DNA of 64,000 bases, from the NCBI GenBank assembly GCA_022793095.1, contig JAAWCD010000115.1, positions 1 through 64,000 of the forward strand, in the 5' to 3' direction. Source of the stretch: Oscillospiraceae bacterium (GTDB lineage Bacteria > Bacillota > Clostridia > Oscillospirales > Oscillospiraceae). The notes beneath the pieces are model-generated. The model was given only the letters and a program-made list of their open reading frames with translations. It had not been told where the DNA came from and did not search any database. The position numbers and the translations under genes were made by a program. Below, piece by piece: positions 7,122 through 16,240 of this stretch. The first letter of the stretch is position 1; each line of letters starts with the position of its first letter.

Positions 7122-9361
7122 GGCTGAAACGGCTGACCGCCTCCTTCGGGCGGCTGGACAAGCAGACCCTGGAGCTGTGCCCTGGCCTCAACGTTCTGGA
7201 GGCCCCCAACGAGGGGGGGAAATCCACCTGGGCCGCGTTCCTGAAGGTCATGCTCTACGGGCTGGACACCAAATCCCGGGACAAAAAGGGGTTTTTGGCG
7301 GATAAAAACCGCTACCGGCCCTGGTCCGGCGCGCCCATGGAGGGTGTGCTGGAGTGTGAAATCCAGGGACGGGAGCTGGTCCTCCGGCGGTGGACCAAGG
7401 GGAGCGTCCCCATGGGGGCCTTCTCCGCCGTCTGGACCGACACCGGCGAACCGGTGTCCGGCATGACTGGAGACAACGCCGGCAGCCTTCTCATCGGCGT
7501 GGGCCGGGACACCTTTGAACGGTCCGCCTTCCTGCGGCAGGCGGGGCTGGCGGTGGACCAATCCCCGGAGCTGGAAAAGCGGATTGCCGCCCTGGTCTCC
7601 TCCGGTGAGGAGGGGGTCTCCTTCTCTGCCACCGAAGACCGGCTGAAAGGCTGGCTGCGCCGGCGGCAGTACCGGAACAGCGGCCAGATTCCCAAGCTGG
7701 AGGCGGAGCGGGACAGCCTGGACGGCATCTTGAGTCAGATGGAGGAGGTCAACCGCCGGATTTTGGCATCCCAGGCGGAGCTGGAGGAGCTGGCGGAGCG
7801 GAAAAAGCAGCTGGAAGGGGATCTGTTTGTCCACAAGCGGCTGAAGCAGCGGAAGCTGAATCAGGAGTTCGGCCAGGCCCAGCTGGCTCTGGAGCAGGCT
7901 CAGGAGGAGGAGGTCCGGCTGAAGTCGGAGCTGTCCAAATTCGGACCCATCCCCCCCAAGGACCGCCTCCGGCAGGCCCAGGAGGATCTGGCCTACATAC
8001 GGACAGCGGAGGATAACTGCAAGCAGGCCCAAAAGCAGCTGGCCCAGGAGGAGGAGCGGGTCAAGGCCCTGGCCGGGGAAATCGACCGGACCGGCTTCGG
8101 CGACCTGCCGCCGGAGGAGGCTCAGGCTCAGGCCGGCCGGGACGCGGAACGGTGCCGGAAGGCCCAGCAAAGGCCGGTTCTCCCCCTGGTCCTGACCGCT
8201 CTGGCGCCCCTGACCGCCCTGATTCTGGCCGTGCTGACCCAGAGCCTGGCAAAGGGACCCCTGCAAGCTGTCCTTCCGATTCTGGGGTGCGCCTTGGTGC
8301 TGGCCGGAGCGATTGTGCTGTCCCTCCGCTGGAAAAAGGAAAAAGACGCCTGCGGCGTTCTGATGTCCCAGTATGGCGCGGAGGACCCGGAAGGAGTGCT
8401 CCGCCGTGCGGCTCAGTATCAGGAGCAGTGCGGCCGCCTCCGGCAGGGCGAGGCGGACCGGGACCGGGTAGCCCAAGCGTCGGAGGAATGGCGGCTGCGG
8501 CTGGAGCAGGGCCGTGCGGACCTGTTCGGCTTTGTGTACACCTTCGCGCCGGAGGTAAACACCCTCATCGGCGTGTCCGCAGCCATCAGCCGGGCCCTGA
8601 ATCTGGAGGACAAGCTGAATGGCGCCGCCCTCAAGCGGCAGACGGCCCAGGAAAAAGCGAACTTTCTGGCCAGCCAGGGCGGGCGCAGCTTCGACACCCT
8701 GGAAATGCTCTACGAGCCGGAGGAGCCCGAGCCAGTCACCGCCGCCCGTCTGGACGCGGCGGCGGGAGAGCTGAGCCGGGTGCAGAAGGAGCTGGCCCAG
8801 GCCCAGGGCGAACAGAAGGTCCTGGGAGATCCGGCGGAGCTGCTGGCCCGGCGGGAGGCGATTGAAGAGCAGCTGGCCGCCCTGCGGCTGGACTGCCAGG
8901 CCCTGGAAGCAGCTCTGGACGGGCTGAACGCGGCCAACAGCCAATTGCAGGCCCGGTTCTCCCCCGCGCTGAACGCCCGCGCCAGCCAGTATCTGGACCG
9001 GCTCACCGGCGGGAAGTACGGAAAGGTCACTCTGGACCGGGACTTTGACGCTGCGGCGGAGGAGGCGGGAGAGCTGGCTCCCCGGCCGGTGCTGGCCCTG
9101 TCCCAGGGGACGGCGGATCAGCTCTATCTGGCGGTGCGGCTGGCTATCTGTTCTCTGGTGCTGCCGGAGGACGACCTTTGCCCCCTGGTGCTGGACGACG
9201 CCCTGACCAATTTTGACGACGGACGGCTGACCCTGGCCCTGGACCTCCTTCAGGAGCTGGCAGCGGAGCGGCAGATTCTGCTGTTCACCTGCCACCGCCG
9301 GGAAGGGCTCCTTTTGGAAGGCCGGGAGGGCGTGGGCATCCAAAGTCTTTCCACCAAATAA
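7118..9361 (+). CDS. YhaN/SbcC-like SMC-type ATPase
   Basis: Rad50-like partner of the preceding nuclease. GTG at 7118 overlaps the stop of that gene and follows GAAGGAGG; the longer open frame from 6971 lies inside the nuclease gene. The 747-residue product has Walker A APNEGGKST (K35) in an AAA-type N-terminal domain, a long Glu/Gln/Ala/Lys-rich coiled coil interrupted around residue 350-400 by two hydrophobic segments (PLVLTALAPLTALILAVL and AVLPILGCALVLAGAIVL), a second coiled coil, and a C-terminal LSQGTADQLYLAVRLAI signature with Walker B LVLDDALTNFDD. The hydrophobic pair between the coils is a feature of YhaN-type proteins and suggests membrane association. A strong terminator follows. 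Confidence 0.87.
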   Translation: MRLKRLTASFGRLDKQTLELCPGLNVLEAPNEGGKSTWAAFLKVMLYGLDTKSRDKKGFLADKNRYRPWSGAPMEGVLECEIQGRELVLRRWTKGSVPMGAFSAVWTDTGEPVSGMTGDNAGSLLIGVGRDTFERSAFLRQAGLAVDQSPELEKRIAALVSSGEEGVSFSATEDRLKGWLRRRQYRNSGQIPKLEAERDSLDGILSQMEEVNRRILASQAELEELAERKKQLEGDLFVHKRLKQRKLNQEFGQAQLALEQAQEEEVRLKSELSKFGPIPPKDRLRQAQEDLAYIRTAEDNCKQAQKQLAQEEERVKALAGEIDRTGFGDLPPEEAQAQAGRDAERCRKAQQRPVLPLVLTALAPLTALILAVLTQSLAKGPLQAVLPILGCALVLAGAIVLSLRWKKEKDACGVLMSQYGAEDPEGVLRRAAQYQEQCGRLRQGEADRDRVAQASEEWRLRLEQGRADLFGFVYTFAPEVNTLIGVSAAISRALNLEDKLNGAALKRQTAQEKANFLASQGGRSFDTLEMLYEPEEPEPVTAARLDAAAGELSRVQKELAQAQGEQKVLGDPAELLARREAIEEQLAALRLDCQALEAALDGLNAANSQLQARFSPALNARASQYLDRLTGGKYGKVTLDRDFDAAAEEAGELAPRPVLALSQGTADQLYLAVRLAICSLVLPEDDLCPLVLDDALTNFDDGRLTLALDLLQELAAERQILLFTCHRREGLLLEGREGVGIQSLSTK

Positions 9362-9367
9362 CTGACA

Positions 9368-9404
9368 AAACCGGGCGGACTCTGTAAAAGAGTCCGCCCG
9401 GTTT
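9368..9404 (+). terminator. Terminator after yhaN-like gene
   Basis: AAACCGGGCGGACTCT pairs perfectly with AGAGTCCGCCCGGTTT over a GTAAA loop: a 16-bp stem 7 bases after the stop. Confidence 0.85.
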
Positions 9405-9410
9405 CCGCTT

Positions 9411-9453
9411 TCTTGAAAGAAAGCTTGGCAAAGAACTTTAAGCTGGTTCTACT
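9411..9453. repeat. Dispersed hairpin repeat, copy 6
   Basis: Variant with GCTTTCTTGAAAGAAAGC as hairpin followed by AAAGAACTTTAAGCTGG. Unpaired: the expected inverted partner is not found to the right. Confidence 0.75.
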
Positions 9454-9540
9454 GGAAGTCTGGTAAAGGAATATCGTCTTTTCGTCCTGAACCACACAGA
9501 TTTTGTCTGCGAAAAATCAAGTACCGCTCCATCTTTGAAC

Positions 9541-9706
9541 TAAGAAGCTGTATTCATAACCGGAGAATGGCAGATGGACGAAGGATTTTGTTGTCAGGCA
9601 AGACAATTTTTCGCCGGAATCCTTGGTGGATTCCAAGAAAAATTGGTGCGGCATGATGGCAAAAGACGAGTTCAGATGCCGTTCAATGGTTGTGAATACA
9701 GCTTCT
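9541..9706. mobile_element. MITE-like element with 19-bp terminal inverted repeats
   Basis: The left end AGAAGCTGTATTCATAACC and the right end GGTTGTGAATACAGCTTCT are inverted copies with one mismatch, about 166 bases apart. The interior has no coding capacity and contains its own short hairpins (AATCCTTGGTGGATT). A shortened relative is at 5803. The stop codon of the dehydratase-like gene (9705-9707) touches the right end. Together with the terminator and copy 6 it fills the 9362-9704 gap. Confidence 0.65.
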
Positions 9707-11024
9707 AAACCGCGCCTGCCGGAAGGGTTTCCCTGGCCTGCGCGTGAGCCTCCTCCTGTTCTTTCGCCAGTCCCTTGGCGTTGGCCAGCATGAGCTTGAT
9801 GCGGTTTTCCTGGTTAATTTTGGTGGCGCCAGGGTCGTAGTCAATGGCCACAATGTTGGAATAGGGGTAATCGTCCTTCAGCTTCCGGATCATGCCCTTG
9901 CCCACGATGTGGTTGGGCAGGCAGCCGAAGGGCTGGGTGCAGACGATGCTGCCCACGCCGGAATGGATGAGCTCCAGCATTTCGCCGGTGAGGAGCCAGC
10001 CCTCCCCCATCTTGTTGCCGTCGCCCAGGTAACCCTGGACCAGCTGGTGCATCTCTCCGAAGGTGCCGGGCGCCCGGAACCGGGACTTTTTCAGGGCGGC
10101 AATCATGGCCTTCTGACACCGCTCAATGTAGCCCATGAAAATGAGGCAGGCTTTTTTCTTGGCCCAGTGGCCGCCGTAGATGTCCACATCCACCACCCGG
10201 TTGAAGATTTTGAAGATGATGAAGTCGGTCAGTCCGGGCACCACCGGTTCCGCGCCCTCGCTGAGGAGGAACTGTTCCAGGTTGTTGTTCCCCAGGGGCG
10301 AGTATTTGATGTAGATCTCGCCCACCACGCCGACCCGGACCTTCTCCTCTCCCGCCACGGGAATGGCGGCGAAATCGGCCACAATCCGGTCAAAGTTGCC
10401 GGTCATCTGCTTGAAATTCATGCCTTTTCCCTGCTGGAAGCCGTCAATGAGCCGTTTTTCCCAGGTTTCGATCATGGCGTCAGCCGCGCCCGCCTCCACC
10501 TCGTAGGGCCGGACCTGGTTGGCTACGTTGACGATCAAGTCCCCGTACATCATGGCAAACACCGCCTTGCGGATGAAGGGGATGGTCATGACGTTGAAGC
10601 CCGGATTCTTTTCCATGCCGGACAGGTTGACCGAGATGACGGGGATATAGGCCATATCCGCCTTCTCCAGGGCCTTCCGCAGAAGGTGGATGTAATTGGA
10701 GGCCCGGCACCCGCCGCCGGTCTGGGTGATGAGCAGGGCCACCTTGTGGGGGTCGTAGCCCCCGTGCTTTACCGCGTCGATGAGCTGTCCGATGACCAGC
10801 AGGGCGGGATAGCAAGTGTCGTTGTGGACGTATTTCAGGCCCTCGTCCACGATGCCCCGGTGGTTGGTGGTCAGCATGTCCACCCTGTAGCCCTCCAGCT
10901 CCAGCAGGCGTTTCATCATGGCGAAGTGCACCGGGAGCATCTGGGGCATGAGCAGGGTGTATTCCTCTTTCATCTCCTTGGTGAACAGGAGACGGCCTGT
11001 TTCGTCGTATACAAGTTTTGCCAT
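9705..11024 (-). CDS. 2-hydroxyacyl-CoA dehydratase-like protein (HgdB/BcrC family relative)
   Basis: Predicted iron-sulfur protein that works with the large activase upstream. ATG at 11024 follows CGAGGAACG; a longer frame to 11063 lacks a ribosome site. The 439-residue product contains conserved cysteines in NDTCYPALLVIG, TGGGCRASNYIHLL and QPFGCLPNHIVGKGM, which fit [4Fe-4S] ligation in this family. Such pairs (activase with DUF2229 plus a lone dehydratase-like protein) are widespread in clostridia with unproven substrate; the usual two-subunit dehydratase and an acyl-CoA transferase are not adjacent. It is separated from the activase gene by a dispersed repeat. Confidence 0.75.
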   Translation of the reverse strand: MAKLVYDETGRLLFTKEMKEEYTLLMPQMLPVHFAMMKRLLELEGYRVDMLTTNHRGIVDEGLKYVHNDTCYPALLVIGQLIDAVKHGGYDPHKVALLITQTGGGCRASNYIHLLRKALEKADMAYIPVISVNLSGMEKNPGFNVMTIPFIRKAVFAMMYGDLIVNVANQVRPYEVEAGAADAMIETWEKRLIDGFQQGKGMNFKQMTGNFDRIVADFAAIPVAGEEKVRVGVVGEIYIKYSPLGNNNLEQFLLSEGAEPVVPGLTDFIIFKIFNRVVDVDIYGGHWAKKKACLIFMGYIERCQKAMIAALKKSRFRAPGTFGEMHQLVQGYLGDGNKMGEGWLLTGEMLELIHSGVGSIVCTQPFGCLPNHIVGKGMIRKLKDDYPYSNIVAIDYDPGATKINQENRIKLMLANAKGLAKEQEEAHAQARETLPAGAV

Positions 11025-11081
11025 AGTTTTCGTTCCTCGATTATAAATCCAAAATAGGAGCAAAGCTCCCCCAAAAGCGCC

Positions 11082-11123
11082 GTTTAAAGTTCTTTTGCTT
11101 CTTTTCTTTCAAGAAAAGAAGAC
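11082..11123. repeat. Dispersed hairpin repeat, copy 7
   Basis: GTTTAAAGTTCTTTTGCTTC then CTTTCAAGAAAAGAAG. It encodes the last residues (SSFLERKEAKEL) and the stop of the activase gene. Confidence 0.85.
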
Positions 11124-14044
11124 CGCGCCTCAATGGCCGCCATCAGGGAGCGGACCCGAATCTTCACCGCGCCCAGATTGCTGATGTCGTCAATCTTCAG
11201 CTGGGTATAGAGCTTTCCGCCCTCCTCCAGAATGGCGCGCATCTCATCGCCGGTAATGGCGTCGGTGCCGCACCCGAAGGACACCAGCTGAATGAGCTGC
11301 ATGTCCGGCTGCGTGCAGACATACCGGGCGGCGTTGTACATTCTCGCCTGATAGGTCCACTGATTCAGCACCTGGCGGGAAACCTTATCCTCTTTCCAGG
11401 CCACCGCGTCCTCTGTGAGCAGCACAAAACCGAAGGACGTAATCAAATCGTTGATGCCGTGATTGATCTCCGGGTCGCTGTGGTAGGGCCGGCCTGCCAC
11501 AACCAGAATGGCGTGTCCGTTCTTCCGGGCAAACTCCACATACTCCTGGCTCTTGCACCGGATATTCTCCACGTAGGCATGGTAGGCGTCATAAGCCGCC
11601 CGGGCTGCGGCCACGGTCTCCTTTTTGGAAATATGAAAGTTCTCCTCAAAATAGACCGCCGCCCGCTTCTCGAAATCTTTCGGCCGGTGCAGCCCAAAGT
11701 AGGGATTCAAATACCGGGTTTTGCTCAGATTGGGCACGTTGGCCGCCAGCAGCTCCGGATAATAGGCCACCACGGGACAATTATAATTGTTGTCGCTGAT
11801 GCCCTCGTCAAAGTTGTAGGACATGCAGGGATACCAGATAACATCCACCCCTTCTTCCACCAGCGCTTCCACATGGCCATGGAGCAGCTTGGCAGGATAG
11901 CACACCGTATCCGAAGGAATGGTCCGCTGGCCCTTCAGGTAGAGCTTCCGGGAGGACTCCGGCGACAGCACCACTTCAAAGTTCAGCTTGGTAAAGAAGG
12001 CGAACCAGAAGGGCAGGTTCTCATACATGTTGAGCCCAAAGGGAATTCCAACCCGGCCCCGCGCCCCGGTGCCCGCGCCCTTGCCGTGGAGCCCCCGCAA
12101 CGTTTCATACTTGTACTTCATCAAATCGGGCAGCTCGCTGCGCTCCTTGCCCAAGGGCCGGGAGCACCGGTTTCCGGAAATGAACCGCCGCCCGCCGTCA
12201 AACTGGTTGACGGTCAGGGAACAGTGATTGGTGCACAGGCCGCAGTTAGCGGGCTTGGCGCTGTGGGCAAACTGCTTCAGCTCCTCCGCTGTCAGGAGTG
12301 CGCTTTTGTCCAGGTGAAGGTCCCGCGCAGCCAGGGCCGCACCGAAGGCCCCCATGAGGCCCGCGATGGTGGGCCGGGTCACGTTCCTGCCTAACTCCAG
12401 CTCGAAGGAGCGGAGCACCGCGTCGTTGAGGAAGGTGCCGCCCTGAACCACAATTTCTTTGCCCAAATCGCTGGCGGAGGCGGCCCGGATGACCTTGTAA
12501 ATGGCGTTTTTCACGATGGAAATCGAAAGCCCCGCAGAGATGGCGTTCACCGGCGCACCTTCCTTTTGGGCCTGCTTGACGCTGGAGTTCATGAAGACCG
12601 TACAGCGGGAACCCAGATTCACCGGGTGGGGGGCGAAGAGGCCCAGCTTGGAAAAGTCCGCAATGTCGTGGCCCAGCGCCCGGGCGAAGGTCTCGATGAA
12701 GGAGCCGCAGCCGGAGGAGCAGGCTTCGTTCAGCATGATGGAGTCCACCGCGCCGTTGCGGATCTTAAAGCACTTCATATCCTGGCCGCCGATGTCAATG
12801 ATGAAGTCCACGCCGGGGTTGAAGTGGGCGGCGGCGTTGTAGTGAGCCACAGTCTCCACCAGCCCCAGATCGCACCGGAAGGCGGCCTTAATGAGGTCCT
12901 CACCGTAGCCGGTGACTGCCGCGCCCTTGATTTGAATCCGGTCCCCGCACAGGCCGTAGATAATCCCCAGCTGTTCCTGGACAATGGCCACCGGGTTTCC
13001 CTGGTTGGAATGGTAATAGGTGTAAAGAAGTCCTCCATCCTCGGTGATGAGGGTCATTTTGGTGGTGGTGGAACCGGCGTCAATCCCCAGCCAGGCAGGG
13101 CCGGCGTATGTAGCGATATCCGCTTCCGGCGGGTGGCTGGCGTTGTGCCGCTGGCGGAAGGCGTCGTAATCCTCCTGACGCTCGAACAGGGGCGGCATGG
13201 TGTCCACCAGGGAAGCGTTCTCCACGCTCTTTTCCAACAGCTCCAGCACCCGTTCAAAGGGCATTTCCGCAAAATCAGAGGCACACAGCGCCGCGCCAAT
13301 GGCGGCGAAGCAGTCCCCATCCTCCGGAAAAACAGCGTGCTCCTCATCCAGCTTCAGGGTTTCCACAAACCGTTCCCGAAGGCCCATGAGGAAGTGGAGG
13401 GGCCCGCCCAGAAAGACAATCTTTCCCGTGAGCTCCCGGCCCTGGGTCAGACCGGCCACAGTCTGGTCCACCACGGCCTGGAAGATGGAGGCGGCCACGT
13501 CCTCCTTCCGCCCGCCCTGGTTGAGGATGGGCTGTATGTCGCTCTTGGCGAAGACGCCGCACCGGGAGGCGATGGGGTAAATCTTCTCATGCTTCAGGGA
13601 GAGGGCGTCCATCTCATCAGCCGAGATGTTCATCAATGTGGCCATCTGGTCGATGAAGGCCCCGGTACCGCCGGCACAGGAGCCGTTCATCCGTTCCTCC
13701 AGCGCGCCGCCGAAGAAGATGATTTTCGCGTCCTCGCCGCCCAGCTCGATGACCGCGTCTGTGCCGGGGCAGTACTCCCGGACCGCGGCGGCGGTGGCGT
13801 AGACCTCCTGCACGAAGTCCACGCCGCTGGCCTTGGCCACGCCCAGACCGGCGGAACCGGTGATAACCAGCTTCACATCCCGGCCCTGAAGCTGGCTGGA
13901 GATCCGGTGGAGGATTTCACAGGCCTTTTCCCGCACCTTGGAAAAGTGCCGTTCGTAGGAGCGGAACAGCAGATGGTTCCCCTCGTCCAGCACCACCACC
14001 TTGACTGTGGTGGAGCCAATGTCAATGCCAATTCTCAGACTCAT
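11084..14044 (-). CDS. Acyl-CoA dehydratase activase, double BadF/BcrD ATPase plus DUF2229
   Basis: ATP-driven electron injector for 2-hydroxyacyl-CoA dehydratase-type enzymes. The 986-residue protein begins MSLRIGIDIGSTTVKVVVLD, an ASKHA ATPase domain (to about residue 265) with NGSCAGGTGAF and SRCGVFAKSD cysteines. A second ATPase domain (about 315-570) opens with WLGIDAGSTTTKMTLI and has NEACSSGCGSF and SRCTVFMNSS; these cysteines match those holding the bridging cluster in HgdC. The remainder is the DUF2229 region with further cysteines (CGLCTNHC). AAGGAG lies 13 bases before the ATG. The C-terminal dozen residues come from a dispersed repeat. Confidence 0.85.
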   Translation of the reverse strand: MSLRIGIDIGSTTVKVVVLDEGNHLLFRSYERHFSKVREKACEILHRISSQLQGRDVKLVITGSAGLGVAKASGVDFVQEVYATAAAVREYCPGTDAVIELGGEDAKIIFFGGALEERMNGSCAGGTGAFIDQMATLMNISADEMDALSLKHEKIYPIASRCGVFAKSDIQPILNQGGRKEDVAASIFQAVVDQTVAGLTQGRELTGKIVFLGGPLHFLMGLRERFVETLKLDEEHAVFPEDGDCFAAIGAALCASDFAEMPFERVLELLEKSVENASLVDTMPPLFERQEDYDAFRQRHNASHPPEADIATYAGPAWLGIDAGSTTTKMTLITEDGGLLYTYYHSNQGNPVAIVQEQLGIIYGLCGDRIQIKGAAVTGYGEDLIKAAFRCDLGLVETVAHYNAAAHFNPGVDFIIDIGGQDMKCFKIRNGAVDSIMLNEACSSGCGSFIETFARALGHDIADFSKLGLFAPHPVNLGSRCTVFMNSSVKQAQKEGAPVNAISAGLSISIVKNAIYKVIRAASASDLGKEIVVQGGTFLNDAVLRSFELELGRNVTRPTIAGLMGAFGAALAARDLHLDKSALLTAEELKQFAHSAKPANCGLCTNHCSLTVNQFDGGRRFISGNRCSRPLGKERSELPDLMKYKYETLRGLHGKGAGTGARGRVGIPFGLNMYENLPFWFAFFTKLNFEVVLSPESSRKLYLKGQRTIPSDTVCYPAKLLHGHVEALVEEGVDVIWYPCMSYNFDEGISDNNYNCPVVAYYPELLAANVPNLSKTRYLNPYFGLHRPKDFEKRAAVYFEENFHISKKETVAAARAAYDAYHAYVENIRCKSQEYVEFARKNGHAILVVAGRPYHSDPEINHGINDLITSFGFVLLTEDAVAWKEDKVSRQVLNQWTYQARMYNAARYVCTQPDMQLIQLVSFGCGTDAITGDEMRAILEEGGKLYTQLKIDDISNLGAVKIRVRSLMAAIEARSSFLERKEAKEL

Positions 14045-14202
14045 GTTGCATTGCGTCTCCTTGCTTATGGCTTCGCGCCGGATAAGGCGCGTTCTTTTTT
14101 CACTTCATTTTAGCTGATTTTCGCCGGAGTTACAACCCTTTCTCACTGGTTTGCAGCGTAACATTTTTACAAAATTGGGGTACTCCGCTCAGATGCAAAC
14201 AC

Positions 14203-14228
14203 GCCCCCTGTCCAATAGGACAGGGGGC
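14203..14228 (-). terminator. Terminator of the 14243-15010 gene
   Basis: GCCCCCTGTCC and GGACAGGGGGC pair over AATA, 14 bases after the stop; on the minus strand it is followed by GTGTTTGC, so the T-tract is weak. Confidence 0.65.
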
Positions 14229-14242
14229 AGAGCATACCTTGA

Positions 14243-15010
14243 TTACATCAGCTTGACTGTGTAGTAGACAGCCGCAACAAACAACAGGGCCACCGCGGCA
14301 AACATCACATAGTAGGCCGCCGCCGCGCCCAGCACCATGGAGGCCAGCACCAGCACAGCCGCCGCGCCGCAGGCGCCCAGAATGATTTTGTAATTCGTGC
14401 TCTTGCCGAACACCCGAATCCGCTTGCCGGAGACGGTCAGCACCCCGTCGTCCTTCTTCAGGTACAGGGTCAGGGCAACGCACAAGGCAATCACAATCAG
14501 GGCGGCCACCGCCAGCAGGTAAACCTTCACCGACCAAGGGTCCTGCCGCATGCACCACAGAGCGCACAGCGCCGCCGCGCTGCTGACGGAAACCACAAAG
14601 AATTCCTTCTGGTACAGGTAGTAAACCAGCGCCAGCACAGCCACCACAGGCACCAGCACCAGCACAGCCTTGACGCCGTTTCCGGTGAACAGGGCAAAAA
14701 TGGCGGCGCAGACCGCCACCAGTGCGCTGACAATAGAGAGGACGATAGACACGACCGTCTTTTTTTCCTTTTTGATGTTCTGAACCGACCAGTACACGCA
14801 GCCAGCGCAGGCCACAGCGGCCACAACCGCCAGAATGGGGAACATTCTCAGCAGAAATTGAGCGATTCCAGCCTCTTCCGCCCAATAGTCAACATAGTAC
14901 CGCTTCACCAGCAGGACCAAAGCCTCCGCCGCAATCGCGCCGCCGAACCAAATCAACGCCCGGTTCAGGGCCTGGTCTTCACGCTGCTCTCTCTCCGCTC
15001 TGTTGCTCAT
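14243..15010 (-). CDS. Polytopic membrane protein of unknown function
   Basis: I do not recognise this 255-residue protein. ATG at 15010 follows AGGAGATGAACGC. A charged N-terminus (MSNRAEREQREDQALNR) is followed by about seven or eight hydrophobic helices separated by short basic loops (for example NIKKEKKT and LKKDDG), with small residues dominating the last two. No catalytic motif is visible. It has its own promoter (15071-15099) and terminator, so it is probably monocistronic. A longer frame to 15049 lacks a ribosome site. Confidence 0.75.
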   Translation of the reverse strand: MSNRAEREQREDQALNRALIWFGGAIAAEALVLLVKRYYVDYWAEEAGIAQFLLRMFPILAVVAAVACAGCVYWSVQNIKKEKKTVVSIVLSIVSALVAVCAAIFALFTGNGVKAVLVLVPVVAVLALVYYLYQKEFFVVSVSSAAALCALWCMRQDPWSVKVYLLAVAALIVIALCVALTLYLKKDDGVLTVSGKRIRVFGKSTNYKIILGACGAAAVLVLASMVLGAAAAYYVMFAAVALLFVAAVYYTVKLM

Positions 15011-15070
15011 GCGTTCATCTCCTAGTATTTGGATTGCGCTTTCGCTCAAAATAAAGTCTCATTCTGCGAC

Positions 15071-15099
15071 ATTATAACAGAATTTCTTCCCGTTTGCAA
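15071..15099 (-). promoter_or_regulatory. SigA-type promoter for the 14243-15010 gene
   Basis: TTGCAA (15094-15099), 17-base spacer, TATAAT (15071-15076) on the minus strand, about 60 bases before the start codon. The remaining gap to 15263 is AT-rich and has only a hairpin at about 15223-15261 (GTTCTCTT / AAGAGAAC). Confidence 0.8.
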
Positions 15100-15263
15100 G
15101 AGCAATACCACGTTTTAGACGCCAAATTCGGGAATTATTTTGGCGCTCTTTTCGGGAACATTTTTCTTAGACGGTATGACCGGCTGAAAAGTTTCCTCTG
15201 AAACGCTTTTATTTTTAGCATTTGGTGTTCTCTTATACCACAGACCAAAAGAGAACGCCATTA

Positions 15264-15308
15264 TTAAAGTTCTTTTGCTTCTTTTCTTTCAAGAAAAGAA
15301 GCAAAAAA
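15264..15308. repeat. Dispersed hairpin repeat, copy 8 (after patatin gene)
   Basis: ATTAAAGTTCTTTTGCTTC then CTTTCAAGAAAAGAAGC, immediately after the patatin stop; likely the terminator of that gene. Confidence 0.85.
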
Positions 15309-15309
15309 C

Positions 15310-16164
15310 CTACTTCGTCAAAAATTCCCGGACTTCTCCGGCGCGGGCCTTGCCGTGGCGGTAGCCGGACTGCCACAAAGCCCGGATTTTGTCCACGTCC
15401 TTTTCAATCCGGGAAAATCCGGCGGTGCTTTCCGGAGCGAACAGCAGCAGCTTTCCTTCCTTCTCCAGCTCGAACAGCTCTGCGCGGGCTCCGTTGTAGG
15501 TCTCATCCCGGCGGCGCATAGCCTCGCAGAAGGCGGGGAACTCCTTGCCGTACCGCGCGTCAATGACCGGCTGAAGCTTTTCCGGCTGGCGGTGGTAGGT
15601 CCGCTCTCTGGTCAGGACCACAACCACCCGGTCACAGCCCTTGGCCACGGCCCGCCAGTAGGGAATGGCGTCGGAAGCGCCGCCGTCCATGCACTTGACT
15701 CCGTGCAGGTTGTAGACCGGGAACATCAGGGGCAGGGCGCAGGTGGCCTGAAGGACCAGGAAGTGCTCATCCCGCCGGGGAACGGGGAAATACACGGGCT
15801 GGCCGGTTTTCATGTCAGTGACCACCGCCTCCGCCTCACCGGGCCAGACGGCAAAGGTCTCGTAGTCGAAGGGAACCAGCTCATTGGGAATGTCCTCAAA
15901 GGTAAATTTCAGCCCGAAATAACTGCGGTTGCTGTGGTCAAGCAGGTTTCGCCCGCCCATGTACCGTTTGTCGTTGGCGTATTTGGTCAGAATCTCCAGG
16001 TTTCGGCCAAACTGCTTGGAAATGTAGCTGACGCCGTAGGCAATACCGGCGGAGACGCCAATTACATAATCGAAGTCGATGCCTTCCTCCAGGAAGGCGT
16101 CTGTGACGCCGCTGGAGTAGATGGTGCGGAGGGCTCCGCCCTCCAAAACAAGACCGGTTTTCAC
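15310..16164 (-). CDS. Patatin-like phospholipase family protein
   Basis: Serine-Asp lipid acyl hydrolase. GTG at 16164 is chosen because AAAGGA lies about 9 bases before it and it yields the family start VKTGLVLEGGALRTIYSSG; the longer frame to 16326 would translate the promoter and a dispersed repeat. In the 284-residue product the nucleophile is S38 in GVSAG and the catalytic Asp is in MDGGASDAIPYWRA. The oxyanion stretch is GGALRT, where most relatives have GGxRG. No signal peptide, so it is probably cytoplasmic. It is expressed alone from the promoter at 16241-16270. Confidence 0.85.
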   Translation of the reverse strand: MKTGLVLEGGALRTIYSSGVTDAFLEEGIDFDYVIGVSAGIAYGVSYISKQFGRNLEILTKYANDKRYMGGRNLLDHSNRSYFGLKFTFEDIPNELVPFDYETFAVWPGEAEAVVTDMKTGQPVYFPVPRRDEHFLVLQATCALPLMFPVYNLHGVKCMDGGASDAIPYWRAVAKGCDRVVVVLTRERTYHRQPEKLQPVIDARYGKEFPAFCEAMRRRDETYNGARAELFELEKEGKLLLFAPESTAGFSRIEKDVDKIRALWQSGYRHGKARAGEVREFLTK

Positions 16165-16198
16165 GAAACTCACATCCTTTTGCGTTGCTGGGGGTGGT

Positions 16199-16229
16199 AA
16201 AGAGGCTCCCGTGAAGGGAGCCTCTTTTT
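16199..16229. promoter_or_regulatory. Hairpin in the leader of the patatin gene
   Basis: AAGAGGCTCCC and GGGAGCCTCTT pair over a 5-base loop, between the promoter and start codon of the patatin gene. On the plus strand it is followed by TTTTCTCTT and would be a good terminator, but no plus-strand gene ends here. Confidence 0.6.
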
Positions 16230-16240
16230 CTCTTCGCCTT

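Noticed and set aside
14130..14885. 251-residue minus frame overlapping the membrane protein gene
   Set aside because: Different frame of the same DNA, Gly/Arg/Cys-rich; the 14243-15010 frame has promoter, ribosome site and hydrophobic helices.
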